Assembly: GCA_023438065.1 (NCBI GenBank)
Contig: JAEXRH010000008.1
Span: 124,001-188,000, forward strand
DNA length: 64,000 bases
From: Spirochaetota bacterium
GTDB taxonomy: Bacteria; Spirochaetota; Spirochaetia; Treponematales; Treponemataceae
Direction of reading: 5' to 3'
The notes under the pieces are model-generated. The model searched no databases. It worked only from the letters and a program-made list of their open reading frames with translations, and had not been told where the DNA came from. Positions 1-8,056 of the stretch are shown here, one piece after another. The position numbers and the translations under genes are program-made. Position 1 is the stretch's first letter. Every line of letters starts with the position of its first letter.

Positions 1-1
1 C

Positions 2-1672
2 AGCCACGACCTGATACAGAGCGCGGACGCGGACGGACGCTTCATCTTCGTCAACGACGCGTGGCTCAGGACCATGGAATACTCCCGCGAGGACCTGGGC
101 TCGATCGGTCTTTTCGACGTCGTCCACCCCGACTCACGCGCGCTTTGCGAGGAGGAATTCCGCCAGGTGCTGAGCGGGAAAGCGGTCGAGCGGATCAGTC
201 CCGTTTTCGTCACCCGTTCCGGCCGGGCGCTTGACCTCGAGGGAAACGTGGTCCCTCATGTTCGCGCCGACGGCACGGTAATCACCAACGCCTTCTTCAA
301 CGAGGTGACGGAGCGTAAACGCGATGAGGTTGTGAAGTCGATCCGCCTCGCCGCCAGCCAGGCTCTGTATCGGCCGGGAGCTCTCGACGGGATCCTCGCG
401 GAACTCTGCCGGGCACTCGCGATCGCGTCTTCCCTCGATTTCGGGGAGGTATGGTGGCTCGATCCGGAGGCGAAGCGCATGGAGCGGCGCGTCGCCTGGG
501 CCGGGGACGGCGAAGGGGACGTCGCTGCCCGGGATTTTTTCGCGGCGAGCGAGGGCATGACCTTCGCGCGCGGAGAGGGAATGCCGGGACGCGTTTGGGC
601 CGAGGGAACGTCGACGATCTTTACCGACCTCGCGAACCATCCCGACTTTCTCAGGAGGGGTATCGCCGGGAAGTTGGGCGTCGAGAGCGTGGTCGGGATA
701 CCCATCGGGGATAAGGGCAAGGCCTACGGCGCGATCCTCCTCTTCGGGACGAAGCGGCATGTTCCGGCGCTCTATCTCCGGGACGTCTTCGACGAGGTCG
801 GACGGCAGGCGGGAGATGTCGTCGCGCGGAAGACGCTCGAGATCGAGCTTGAACTCGAGCGGAGGGACCTCGCCCGACGCGTCGACGAACGGACCTCCGA
901 GCTGAGGGGCGCCACCGCCGCCGCCGAGGCGGCAAACAGGGCGAAGTCCGATTTTCTCGCCAGCATGTCGCACGAGTTACGCACGCCGCTCAACTCCATC
1001 ATCGGCTTCTCCGAGGTGATGATAGGCGGACTCACCGGAGAGCTGACGGCGGAGCAGGAGGAATACCTCGGCGACATTCACGCGAGCGGCAAGCATCTTC
1101 TTTCCCTAATCAACGACATACTCGACCTCTCGAAGGTGGAAGCCGGCAAGATGGAGCTGCGGTCCGGGCCCGTGAGCGTCCGCGAACTTCTGCGAACGAC
1201 CATGGCGCTCTTCAAGGAGCGGAGCCTGAAGCACGGTATCGCGCTCCGCGCCGAGCTTCGCCTCGGCGATGAAGAGGACCAACTGACCGCCGACGAGCGG
1301 AAAATCAAGCAGGTGCTGTTCAACCTCGTGAGCAACGCCGTCAAGTTCACCCCGGACGGAGGGACCGTGGAGATCGGGGCAGAGCGGGTCCTGGAGGAGG
1401 GGAGGCCCTTCATCGAGTTCTGGATACGCGACACCGGCATCGGCATCGCCCCGGCCGACCGGAAGCGGCTGTTCCTGCCTTTCAGTCAGCTCGACGGAAC
1501 GAGTACCCGGAACTACGGCGGCACCGGTTTGGGCCTCTCCATCTGCAAGAGTTTCGTCGAGCTGCACGGGGGAAAGATCTGGCTCGAGAGCGAGGAGGGG
1601 AAGGGGTCGACCTTCCATTTCGCCATTCCCGCGGATTTCCCGCGCGGAGAGGAGGGTTGGGAGCATGGGTAA
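2..1672 (+). CDS. Sensor histidine kinase, PAS-GAF-HisKA-HATPase (5' end outside window)
   Basis: The reading frame is open from base 2, so the protein continues upstream and only its last 556 residues are visible. They begin inside a PAS domain (FIFVNDAWLRTMEYSRED). A GAF domain follows at about visible residues 120-280, then a short coiled coil rich in E, R and A. The dimerisation/phosphoacceptor domain has the H-box SMSHELRTPLN, and the catalytic domain has the N box (NLVSNAVKFTPDGG) and G boxes (DTGIGI, GGTGLGLSI). No transmembrane segment is visible, so the seen part is cytosolic; a sensor region may lie upstream. The 3' end overlaps the next response-regulator gene by 8 bases, implying translational coupling. 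The input signal is unknown. Confidence 0.93.
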   Translation, partial: SHDLIQSADADGRFIFVNDAWLRTMEYSREDLGSIGLFDVVHPDSRALCEEEFRQVLSGKAVERISPVFVTRSGRALDLEGNVVPHVRADGTVITNAFFNEVTERKRDEVVKSIRLAASQALYRPGALDGILAELCRALAIASSLDFGEVWWLDPEAKRMERRVAWAGDGEGDVAARDFFAASEGMTFARGEGMPGRVWAEGTSTIFTDLANHPDFLRRGIAGKLGVESVVGIPIGDKGKAYGAILLFGTKRHVPALYLRDVFDEVGRQAGDVVARKTLEIELELERRDLARRVDERTSELRGATAAAEAANRAKSDFLASMSHELRTPLNSIIGFSEVMIGGLTGELTAEQEEYLGDIHASGKHLLSLINDILDLSKVEAGKMELRSGPVSVRELLRTTMALFKERSLKHGIALRAELRLGDEEDQLTADERKIKQVLFNLVSNAVKFTPDGGTVEIGAERVLEEGRPFIEFWIRDTGIGIAPADRKRLFLPFSQLDGTSTRNYGGTGLGLSICKSFVELHGGKIWLESEEGKGSTFHFAIPADFPRGEEGWEHG

Positions 1673-2036
1673 GCGCGCGCTCATCGCGGACGACAACGAG
1701 AAGAACCGAAAGCTCCTCCGCGTGATCCTCGGCAAATCCGGGTATGAGACGACAGAGGCGCAGGACGGGGCTCGTGCCCTCGCGCTCGCCCGTGAGTTGC
1801 GGCCGGACATAATCCTTATGGACTACCGTATGCCGGTCATGAACGGAATCGAGGTTACCCGAGCCCTCAAGGCGGATGCCGCGACCGCGAGCATCCCGGT
1901 ATTCATCGTCACGTCCAGCGCGATGGACGGGGATAGGGACCGAATCATTCGTGAATCGGGTTGCGACGAGCTCTACACGAAACCGATCGACTATAAGCAA
2001 ATACTGGCCGCGGTTGGCCGGAGAATAGGGGAATGA
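1665..2036 (+). CDS. Single-domain response regulator (CheY-like receiver)
   Basis: This 123-aa protein is a lone receiver domain. The acidic pair DD is at residues 9-10, the phosphoacceptor aspartate is in LMDYRMPVMNG, a T/S-S pair follows in IVTSS, and the conserved lysine is in YTKPID. With no output domain it probably acts by protein-protein contact or as a phosphorelay intermediate. It overlaps the kinase gene upstream and, by the 4-base ATGA, the HD-GYP gene downstream. A kinase to receiver to receiver-HD-GYP relay is the simplest reading. The ATG at 1665 follows a GGAGGG-type ribosome binding site. Confidence 0.9.
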   Translation: MGKRALIADDNEKNRKLLRVILGKSGYETTEAQDGARALALARELRPDIILMDYRMPVMNGIEVTRALKADAATASIPVFIVTSSAMDGDRDRIIRESGCDELYTKPIDYKQILAAVGRRIGE

Positions 2037-3091
2037 ATATGGACGGGAAAAAGCGTGTTTTGGTCGGTGACGACGAAGAGAGAAACCGAAAGCTCATTGG
2101 CCTAATCCTCGAGCGCAACGGGCACTCCGTTGACATGGCGTGCGACGGCGACGAGGCGCTCGCGAAGTCCGTAACGGAGGACTACGACCTGATACTCCTC
2201 GACGTGATGATGCCTGCCATGGACGGCTATGAGGTTTGCCGGCGGCTCAAGGCGGACCCCGGCACGGCAAAGGTTCCTGTGGTAATGGTAACGTCTCTCG
2301 CGGACCGGGAATCGCGGCTTCAGGGGCTCGAGGCGGGTGCCGACGACTTCCTGACCAAGCCCTTGGACGCGACGGAGCTCGTTCTTCGCTGCGCCAACCT
2401 CCTTAAGGTGAAGGAATACGGAGACTTTCTCGAACGGCACAATGCCCTGCTCGCGCGGGAGGTAGAGGCGAAGGCGGCGGAGCTCACGATGAGCTATCGC
2501 GAGACGATCATGCGACTCACGAAGGTATCGGAGTTCAAGGACGAGGAGACCGGGGCGCATATCAGTCGGGTGAGCCTCTATTGCTCCGAGATCGCCCGGG
2601 CCTTGGGCTGGCCGGATGGGGAGGTGACGCTGATCGAGCTCGCAAGCCCCATGCACGACATCGGCAAGGTGGGTATCCCGTCGGAGATCCTGCTGAAGCG
2701 TGGTTGGCTTACCGAGGTCGAGTTTTCGCTGATGAAGAGCCACTCGGAGTTGGGCGCGCAGATCCTCGCCGGTTCGTCGCTGAGGCTCATACAAATGTCC
2801 GAGCGCATAGCCCGTTGCCATCACGAGCGTTGGGACGGGAGCGGGTATCCTCTGGGCCTCGCGGGCGAGGAGATCCCGATCGAGGCACGCGTCGTGAACA
2901 TGGCCGACCAGTACGACGCGCTCCGCAGCGCGAGGCCCTACAAGCCGGCCTTCGACCACGATCGGGCGGTGGCGATCATTACCGAGGGCGACGGCCGAAC
3001 GATGCCCGGGCACTTTGATCCGGAGATTCTCAGGATCTTCAGCGAGAGGCATGAACGTTTTCGGGATTACTTCGACGCGAACCAAGGCTGA
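2033..3091 (+). CDS. Response regulator with HD-GYP output domain (cyclic-di-GMP phosphodiesterase type)
   Basis: The 352-aa protein has an N-terminal receiver (phosphoacceptor in LLDVMMPAMDGYEV, lysine in LTKPLDA), a helical linker and a C-terminal HD-GYP domain. The metal-binding HD occurs in SPMHDIGKVGIP and the GYP motif in HHERWDGSGYP, with flanking H and D residues typical of active enzymes (GAHISRVSLY, NMADQYDAL). HD-GYP proteins usually hydrolyse cyclic di-GMP, so this is the likely output of the upstream kinase. It is the last gene of the three-gene operon. The catalytic assignment follows the family and has not been shown here. Confidence 0.92.
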   Translation: MNMDGKKRVLVGDDEERNRKLIGLILERNGHSVDMACDGDEALAKSVTEDYDLILLDVMMPAMDGYEVCRRLKADPGTAKVPVVMVTSLADRESRLQGLEAGADDFLTKPLDATELVLRCANLLKVKEYGDFLERHNALLAREVEAKAAELTMSYRETIMRLTKVSEFKDEETGAHISRVSLYCSEIARALGWPDGEVTLIELASPMHDIGKVGIPSEILLKRGWLTEVEFSLMKSHSELGAQILAGSSLRLIQMSERIARCHHERWDGSGYPLGLAGEEIPIEARVVNMADQYDALRSARPYKPAFDHDRAVAIITEGDGRTMPGHFDPEILRIFSERHERFRDYFDANQG

Positions 3092-3132
3092 AACGCGAAG
3101 ACTATTGGGCTTTTATTGCTCGAGGAGGGATT

Positions 3133-3972
3133 ATGCACGAGAAGATAACCGTCGAGATTAGAACGCATAAAACGATATACGCCGTTTGGGAGGTTTTTAC
3201 GAATCCCGAATACATCGTTAAATGGAATTTCGCGTCAACCGACTGGCATTGCCCCAAAGCGAGTAATGATTTTATCGTTAATGGCGCCTTCAATTACAGA
3301 ATGGAATCGGTCGACGGAAGATATGGTTTTGATTTTACCGGTAAATACTCCAAAATCGTGCCTTATGAAGAAATCACGTATGAGTTGGACGACAAGAGAA
3401 TCGTGACGATCGAGTTCATCAAGGATGACGACGCGGTTATCGTGCGAGAGACCTTCGACGCGGAAAACGAGCATTCCATAGGGCAACAAGAAAGCGGGTG
3501 GCAGTCAATATTGAATAACTTCAAGCGGGTTGTCGAGAGTATCGAATGGGATACCCGCATGGAACATCCAGACGTTTTCTTTGATCGATACGGACTCGCG
3601 GTACTTCAAAAGAATAAGATCCTCATGAAGTCGCTCTATCACGAGACTATCCGCATGTTTGACCTGTGGGACGATTTTTCCCTGGAAGGGAAGCGGCGCG
3701 TTTGTGAAATGATAGACGCGTGGTTCGATTCGCTTTCGTCAGAACGGGTCCATGCCGAGTTTGAGCAAGTGAACACGCGCGTCGATGAAAAAGTCGCGTT
3801 TTCCGATTGTTTCATAGTGTATAAGGCTCTATCCGACAGCGGCGCGGAATTGCGCCATATTAAAGAGAGAATGAGCGTTTGTTTCGTCAACGAGGGGAAG
3901 GGTTGGCAGGTCGTGCATCAACATTCGTCAATACCAATTAGAACGGAAACCGGGGCAGGGGTTTTCGATTAG
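3133..3972 (+). CDS. SRPBCC/AHSA1-like domain fused to SnoaL-like domain
   Basis: The 279-aa protein appears to be a fusion. Residues 1-140 resemble an AHSA1/SRPBCC lipid- or ligand-binding fold (VWEVFTNPEYIVKWN near the start, ESGWQSILNNFKRVVE at the end). Residues 150-279 resemble a SnoaL/DUF4440 ketosteroid-isomerase-like fold (ending KGWQVVHQHSSIPI). A good ribosome site (GAGGAGGG) precedes the ATG. The gene is visibly AT-richer than its neighbours and uses codons such as AAA, AAT and ATA freely, which suggests recent transfer. No substrate can be assigned, and the domain calls are by pattern only. Confidence 0.72.
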   Translation: MHEKITVEIRTHKTIYAVWEVFTNPEYIVKWNFASTDWHCPKASNDFIVNGAFNYRMESVDGRYGFDFTGKYSKIVPYEEITYELDDKRIVTIEFIKDDDAVIVRETFDAENEHSIGQQESGWQSILNNFKRVVESIEWDTRMEHPDVFFDRYGLAVLQKNKILMKSLYHETIRMFDLWDDFSLEGKRRVCEMIDAWFDSLSSERVHAEFEQVNTRVDEKVAFSDCFIVYKALSDSGAELRHIKERMSVCFVNEGKGWQVVHQHSSIPIRTETGAGVFD

Positions 3973-4256
3973 CGCGAGGTAACGGCCGCCGCATCATTCC
4001 CCGGATGATCGGCGCGCAAGAAGGGCCGCTCTTCTGAGGGTAGCGCGAGATTCGGTTCTTGCCGTTTGGCGGGGCGAACGGTTTGTCACGATAGCCCATC
4101 GCGAGCGATTCCGTCCGCGCGGTGACGGAGCCGCGTTTTGCGTTCCGGATTCGGCAATTTCCGTCGCCAGCGATTATACTGTACGTAAGGATCGGTAATC
4201 CATGGTCGCCGGTATGTCGTCGAAGCGGGGCTGACCCGGTCAAAAGGAGATACGCC
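3973..4256. other. Intergenic region before wrbA-like gene
   Basis: This 284-bp stretch holds no convincing gene. Near its right end lies a possible -10 element (TATACT around 4173) followed by a leader of about 80 bases, and then a strong AAAAGGAG ribosome site in front of the ATG at 4257. No clear terminator for the preceding gene was found. Confidence 0.4.
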
Positions 4257-4898
4257 ATGAAAGTCGCGATTGTCTTTTACTCTATGTACGGTCATATGTT
4301 TCAGATGGCAAAGGCCGCCGCCGAGGGCGCAACGTCGGCGGGAGCGGACGTGAGGCTGTTGCGCGTCGCGGAAACCCTGTCGGACGAAATCATCGCCGCG
4401 ATGCGCGCGACGGACGCGCAAAAGGCCTTTAGCGATGTTTCCATCGTCAAGCCGGAGGACCTCGAGTGGGCTGACGGGATACTGTTCGGCGTGCCTACCC
4501 GATTCGGGAACATGTCGGGGCAGGTTGCGGCGTTCTTCGATACCACGGGACAGGTTTGGGCTCGCGGGGGGCTCGTGGGCAAGATCGGATCGGTGATGAG
4601 CTCGAGCGCGACGCAGCACGGAGGCGCCGTGACGACGATTCAGCACGTGCACTCGACGCTGCTTGCCCATGGCATGATCGTCGCCGGGCTTCCGTACGCG
4701 AAATATCCCGCGCTCTTCGACACGACCGACGTCAACGGCGGATCGGTGTTCGGCGCGACGGCCATTACGGGCGGCGACGGCACGAGAATGCCGACGGAAC
4801 ATGAGCTCGGAGCGGCGAGAGCGCAAGGCGTCTGGGTCGCGAATCTCGCGGGAATGCTCGCGAATAATCGCGAGATGGCCGACCGTCAACCAAAATAG
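4257..4898 (+). CDS. wrbA: WrbA-family NAD(P)H:quinone oxidoreductase-like flavoprotein
   Basis: The 213-aa protein starts with the flavodoxin-like phosphate loop (VFYSMYGHMFQMAKAAAEGA). The WrbA-typical block PTRFGNMSGQVAAFFDTTG is near residue 80 and SSSATQHGG near residue 120. Length fits the family (about 200 aa). WrbA proteins bind FMN and reduce quinones by two electrons, which limits oxygen radical formation. The in-frame ORF extends upstream, but ATG 4257 has the only strong Shine-Dalgarno and gives the canonical N terminus. It lies 8 bases ahead of the 2-oxoacid oxidoreductase genes and is probably co-transcribed with them. Confidence 0.88.
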   Translation: MKVAIVFYSMYGHMFQMAKAAAEGATSAGADVRLLRVAETLSDEIIAAMRATDAQKAFSDVSIVKPEDLEWADGILFGVPTRFGNMSGQVAAFFDTTGQVWARGGLVGKIGSVMSSSATQHGGAVTTIQHVHSTLLAHGMIVAGLPYAKYPALFDTTDVNGGSVFGATAITGGDGTRMPTEHELGAARAQGVWVANLAGMLANNREMADRQPK

Positions 4899-4906
4899 GA
4901 ATAGAG

Positions 4907-6613
4907 ATGCGAAAGACTGTCGATGTTTCAATAGTGATCGCGGGCGAGGCGGGACAGGGGATTCAGTCGATTGAATCCCTTCTCACGGTTTTAGCGAAGA
5001 AGGCTTCCTATAACGTGTTCGCCACGAAGGAATACATGTCCCGAGTCCGGGGCGGATGCAACAGCACCGAGATACGGGTTTCACGCGAATGCGTGCGGTC
5101 CAGAATCGAGCGAATCGACATTCTTATCCCCCTGATTCCCGAGGCGATTGCGCACCTCCAAGGCAGAATCACGGACGCGACGCGCGTTATCGGGGACAAG
5201 AGCGTCATCGGGCATGACGGAATGGCGGACATTCCCTTTTCCTCGATTGCCGTGGAGGCTGGCGGAGCGCTCTACGCCAATACCGTCGCCGTCGGAACCC
5301 TGTGCGCAATGCTCGGCATCGATCGCGCGGTCTGCGAGCCAGGGATCCGGGAATTTTTCGCGAAGAAACCCGTTCCCGTTCAGGAGGCGAATCTCGTCGC
5401 CTTCGGTCGCGGTTACGAAGCGGCTGCCCCGCTGAAGCTCAGTGTCGACATCGACATCGATCCCTCGGTCGCCGGAAAAATCATGGTTAACGGCGCGGAC
5501 GCGATCGCGCTCGGGGCGATAGCGGGCGGCTGCAACTACGTGTGCGCCTATCCCATGTCGCCGGGAACCACCGTGCTGACCGCGATGGCGGAATACTCGA
5601 GGCGGTTCGACATTATCGTCGAGCAGGTCGAAGACGAGATCGGCGTCGCCAACATGGCAATCGGCGCCTGGTATGCCGGCGCGCGGGCGCTGGTCACCAC
5701 GTCGGGCGGGGGATTCGCGCTCATGGGCGAGGCCGTGAGCCTCGCGGGCGCGATCGAGACGCCGCTTGTCGTCCATATCGCGCAACGGCCGGGACCGGCG
5801 ACCGGGTTGCCGACGCGCACCGAACAAGGGGATCTCAACCTCGCGATCCACGCGGGGCACGGGGACTTTCTCAAGGTGATCCTCGCCCCGGGCGATCTCG
5901 AGGAAGGATTTACGCTCGCGCGCCTCGCGTTCGATATCGCGGACCGATACCAGTCTCCCGTCTTCATCCTTTCCGATCAGTATTTCGTCGACTCGTACTA
6001 TACGGTGGAGCCGTTTCGGGTTCCCGAGCGACCGTTACGGCAAGCGCTGACGAGGACTTCCCCGGGATACCGTCGGTATGAACTCGGGTCTCCCGACGGG
6101 ATATCGCCGCGCGGCGTTCCGGGGGTCGGGGACGGCATCGTCTGCGTCGACAGCGACGAGCACGACGAGGGCGGGTATATCACCGAGAGCAAGGCCATGC
6201 GAGAGGCAATGGTCGCTAAACGGCTCGCGAAGATCGCCGCGGTCCGCAAGGACTGCCTGGCGCCGAAACTCTATGGCGATCGAGACTATACGACGTTGCT
6301 CGTCGGTTGGGGTTCAATCAAGACCGCGGTTATCGAGGCGCTCTCGATTCTCGATCGACCGGGAACGGCGTTCTTGCACTTCCCTTGGGTGTACCCGCTG
6401 CCCGACGGGGTATCCGGGTATATGTCGGCGGCCGCGAGTCGCATCGCGATCGAGGGCAACGCGACGGGGCAATTCGCCGATCTGGTGGAATTCGGGACCG
6501 GTTGCCGTTTCGACCACCGGATACTCAAGAGCGACGGGTTTCAGTTTACCGCGGGGGAACTCGCGGATCGGATCGCCGCGCTCGCGCCGAGAACGGAGGC
6601 ATCGCATGGCTGA
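4907..6613 (+). CDS. 2-oxoacid:ferredoxin oxidoreductase, fused gamma-alpha subunit
   Basis: The 568-aa protein joins a gamma (POR/KOR gamma) domain at residues 1-185 (GEAGQGIQSIESLL near the N terminus) to the alpha pyrimidine-binding region (NGADAIALGAIAGGCNYVCA, YPMSPGTTVLTAMAEY). This layout is typical of KorA/VorB-like enzymes that oxidatively decarboxylate 2-oxoacids with CoA and thiamine diphosphate and reduce ferredoxin. It overlaps the beta-subunit gene by 8 bases. No ferredoxin (delta) subunit is encoded nearby. The exact substrate (2-oxoglutarate, branched-chain or pyruvate) cannot be read from sequence. It could supply low-potential electrons for the nitrogenase or Ech systems encoded elsewhere in the window. 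Confidence 0.9.
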   Translation: MRKTVDVSIVIAGEAGQGIQSIESLLTVLAKKASYNVFATKEYMSRVRGGCNSTEIRVSRECVRSRIERIDILIPLIPEAIAHLQGRITDATRVIGDKSVIGHDGMADIPFSSIAVEAGGALYANTVAVGTLCAMLGIDRAVCEPGIREFFAKKPVPVQEANLVAFGRGYEAAAPLKLSVDIDIDPSVAGKIMVNGADAIALGAIAGGCNYVCAYPMSPGTTVLTAMAEYSRRFDIIVEQVEDEIGVANMAIGAWYAGARALVTTSGGGFALMGEAVSLAGAIETPLVVHIAQRPGPATGLPTRTEQGDLNLAIHAGHGDFLKVILAPGDLEEGFTLARLAFDIADRYQSPVFILSDQYFVDSYYTVEPFRVPERPLRQALTRTSPGYRRYELGSPDGISPRGVPGVGDGIVCVDSDEHDEGGYITESKAMREAMVAKRLAKIAAVRKDCLAPKLYGDRDYTTLLVGWGSIKTAVIEALSILDRPGTAFLHFPWVYPLPDGVSGYMSAAASRIAIEGNATGQFADLVEFGTGCRFDHRILKSDGFQFTAGELADRIAALAPRTEASHG

Positions 6614-7469
6614 CGGAGTTTTCGATTTCGACGATAAACGCGATATCGCGTGGTGTCCCGGCTGCGGCGATTACTCGATTCGCAAGGCTCTTCTCGCGGC
6701 GTTAAGCGATCTGGGGATCGAAAGGACTCGCCTGGTGATGGTGTCCGGAATAGGGCAGGCGGCAAAAATGCCCCAGTACGTCAACGCGAGCTTTTTCAAC
6801 GGGCTTCACGGTCGCGCGCTTCCGGCGGCTACCGCGATCAAGGCCGTCGCCCCCGATCTCACCGTGATAGCCGAGGGCGGCGACGGGGACATGTACGGCG
6901 AGGGCGGCAATCACTTTCTTCACGCGTGCAGGCGAAACCCGAACATTACGCTCTTCGTGCATGACAACATGGTGTACGGATTGACCAAGGGGCAGGCCGC
7001 GCCGACGAGCCGATTGGGCATGCGGACTCCCGTTCAGGTCTCGGGCGTCATAAGCGAGCCGCTCAATCCGCTCGCGCTCGCGATCGCGATGAACGTCGGC
7101 TTCGTGGCAAGGGCGTTCAGCGGGGACATTGAGGGGACGAAAGCGATCATGAGACGCGCGATACTTCACCAGGGATTTTCCCTCGTCGATATCTTCCAAC
7201 CTTGCGTCTCCTTCAATAAGCAGAATACGTTTCAATGGTTCAAGGAAAACACCTACGCCCTCGAGAGCGATTACATTCCCGACGATCGAGCCCGGGCGTT
7301 TGCCCGGGCGCTCGAGGAAGCGCCTTTTCCCCTGGGCGTTCTCTATGAAAGCGGGGTAAGGCCGCCGTTCGAGGGTCAATTGCCCGTGTACGCCGCTTCC
7401 GCCGTCGCCCTTCGCGAACGGGAACATGATGTGGAAGAGTTGCGAAAGGCGATCAAGGAAAGGGAATGA
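6606..7469 (+). CDS. 2-oxoacid:ferredoxin oxidoreductase, beta subunit
   Basis: The 287-aa protein has the beta-subunit start DIAWCPGCGDYSIRKAL, with the two cluster cysteines of WCPGCG. The thiamine diphosphate motif is GGDGDMYGEGGNHFLHACRR, and VHDNMVYGLTKGQAAPTS is typical of KorB/PorB. The start is set at ATG 6606: the same frame is open further upstream, but that stretch is antisense-like noise overlapping the alpha gene, while 6606 gives the family N terminus. A short fourth-cluster region, present in some PorB proteins, is absent. It works as a heterodimer with the upstream gene. Confidence 0.91.
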   Translation: MADGVFDFDDKRDIAWCPGCGDYSIRKALLAALSDLGIERTRLVMVSGIGQAAKMPQYVNASFFNGLHGRALPAATAIKAVAPDLTVIAEGGDGDMYGEGGNHFLHACRRNPNITLFVHDNMVYGLTKGQAAPTSRLGMRTPVQVSGVISEPLNPLALAIAMNVGFVARAFSGDIEGTKAIMRRAILHQGFSLVDIFQPCVSFNKQNTFQWFKENTYALESDYIPDDRARAFARALEEAPFPLGVLYESGVRPPFEGQLPVYAASAVALREREHDVEELRKAIKERE

Positions 7470-7586
7470 GCGTGAGTCTCGCCGGGAAGATGCCCTAATC
7501 CCGGTCTCCGGCGAGCGACCACACCCTCCCCGAGCTCAGTCTCGACGCGATGCTGTACCGAACCGTGAGCGTGGTTTCCGCGGTTT
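7470..7586. other. Intergenic, convergent region
   Basis: Just after the beta-subunit stop there is a loose dyad (CTCGCCGG near 7482 and CCGGCGAG near 7507) that may act as a weak transcription end for the oxidoreductase operon. No U-rich tract follows it. Nothing else is recognised up to the stop of the small minus-strand gene. Confidence 0.3.
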
Positions 7587-7745
7587 TCAGTCCTCGCCGT
7601 TATCGCATGGTTCGTCAGTGTCTTGGACTCGCGCATTCTCGGCGTCAAACGGCTTCGTGCAAAAGCGTTCGTTCTCCGTGGTCTCGTCGCGCGTCTCCGG
7701 TACCGGGTCCTCTTTGGGCGTTGTCTGTCGTTTGCCTGTTTCCAT
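7587..7745 (-). CDS. Small acidic hypothetical protein (52 aa)
   Basis: The minus strand carries a strong ribosome site (AGGAGG) eight bases before an ATG that opens a 52-codon frame ending in TGA. The peptide is hydrophilic and rich in D, E, T and P, with two cysteines (ERFCTKP, DEPCDNGED) and no membrane segment or signal. I recognise no family. The case rests on the near-perfect Shine-Dalgarno in a stretch with no other gene. Secretion and metal binding cannot be claimed from two cysteines. It could also be the relic of a longer gene. Confidence 0.55.
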   Translation of the reverse strand: METGKRQTTPKEDPVPETRDETTENERFCTKPFDAENARVQDTDEPCDNGED

Positions 7746-8056
7746 GGGTCGATCCTCCTGATATAAGTGTAAGCGAAGATCGCGATGAGTTTATCGTTCC
7801 CGCGGTGAAAAGCGTATCGCGAATGGTGTACGAGATGGGTCGGAAACGGATGCCTCACGGGATCGTGGCCGAAGGCATACCGATACTTCTAGTATTCCAA
7901 CGGGCACGCTCATTCAAGGAATTCGCGAATACTTCCTTGCGATTAAGGGGCTTTGTGCCTGTTTTGGCAAAGGTTTTGGTTATACGTGCGACGGACGTTT
8001 ATCCTCGGCCTTGTGCCGGACTTCATGCCGGCACAAGGCGAACTCACGGTTTCTAT
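7746..8056. other. Intergenic region with a perfect hairpin
   Basis: This region of about 310 bp between the small gene and the GH5 gene holds no supported coding frame. Its main feature is a perfect 12-bp inverted repeat at 8008-8039. TATAAG near 7761 could be part of the promoter for the small minus-strand gene. Confidence 0.4.
8008..8039 (-). terminator. Perfect 12-bp stem-loop downstream of GH5 gene
   Basis: GCCTTGTGCCGG (8008-8019) and CCGGCACAAGGC (8028-8039) flank an 8-base loop. It lies about 18 bases past the stop of the GH5 gene. There is no long U run, so it may work as a weak terminator or as an mRNA 3'-end stabiliser. Confidence 0.5.
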
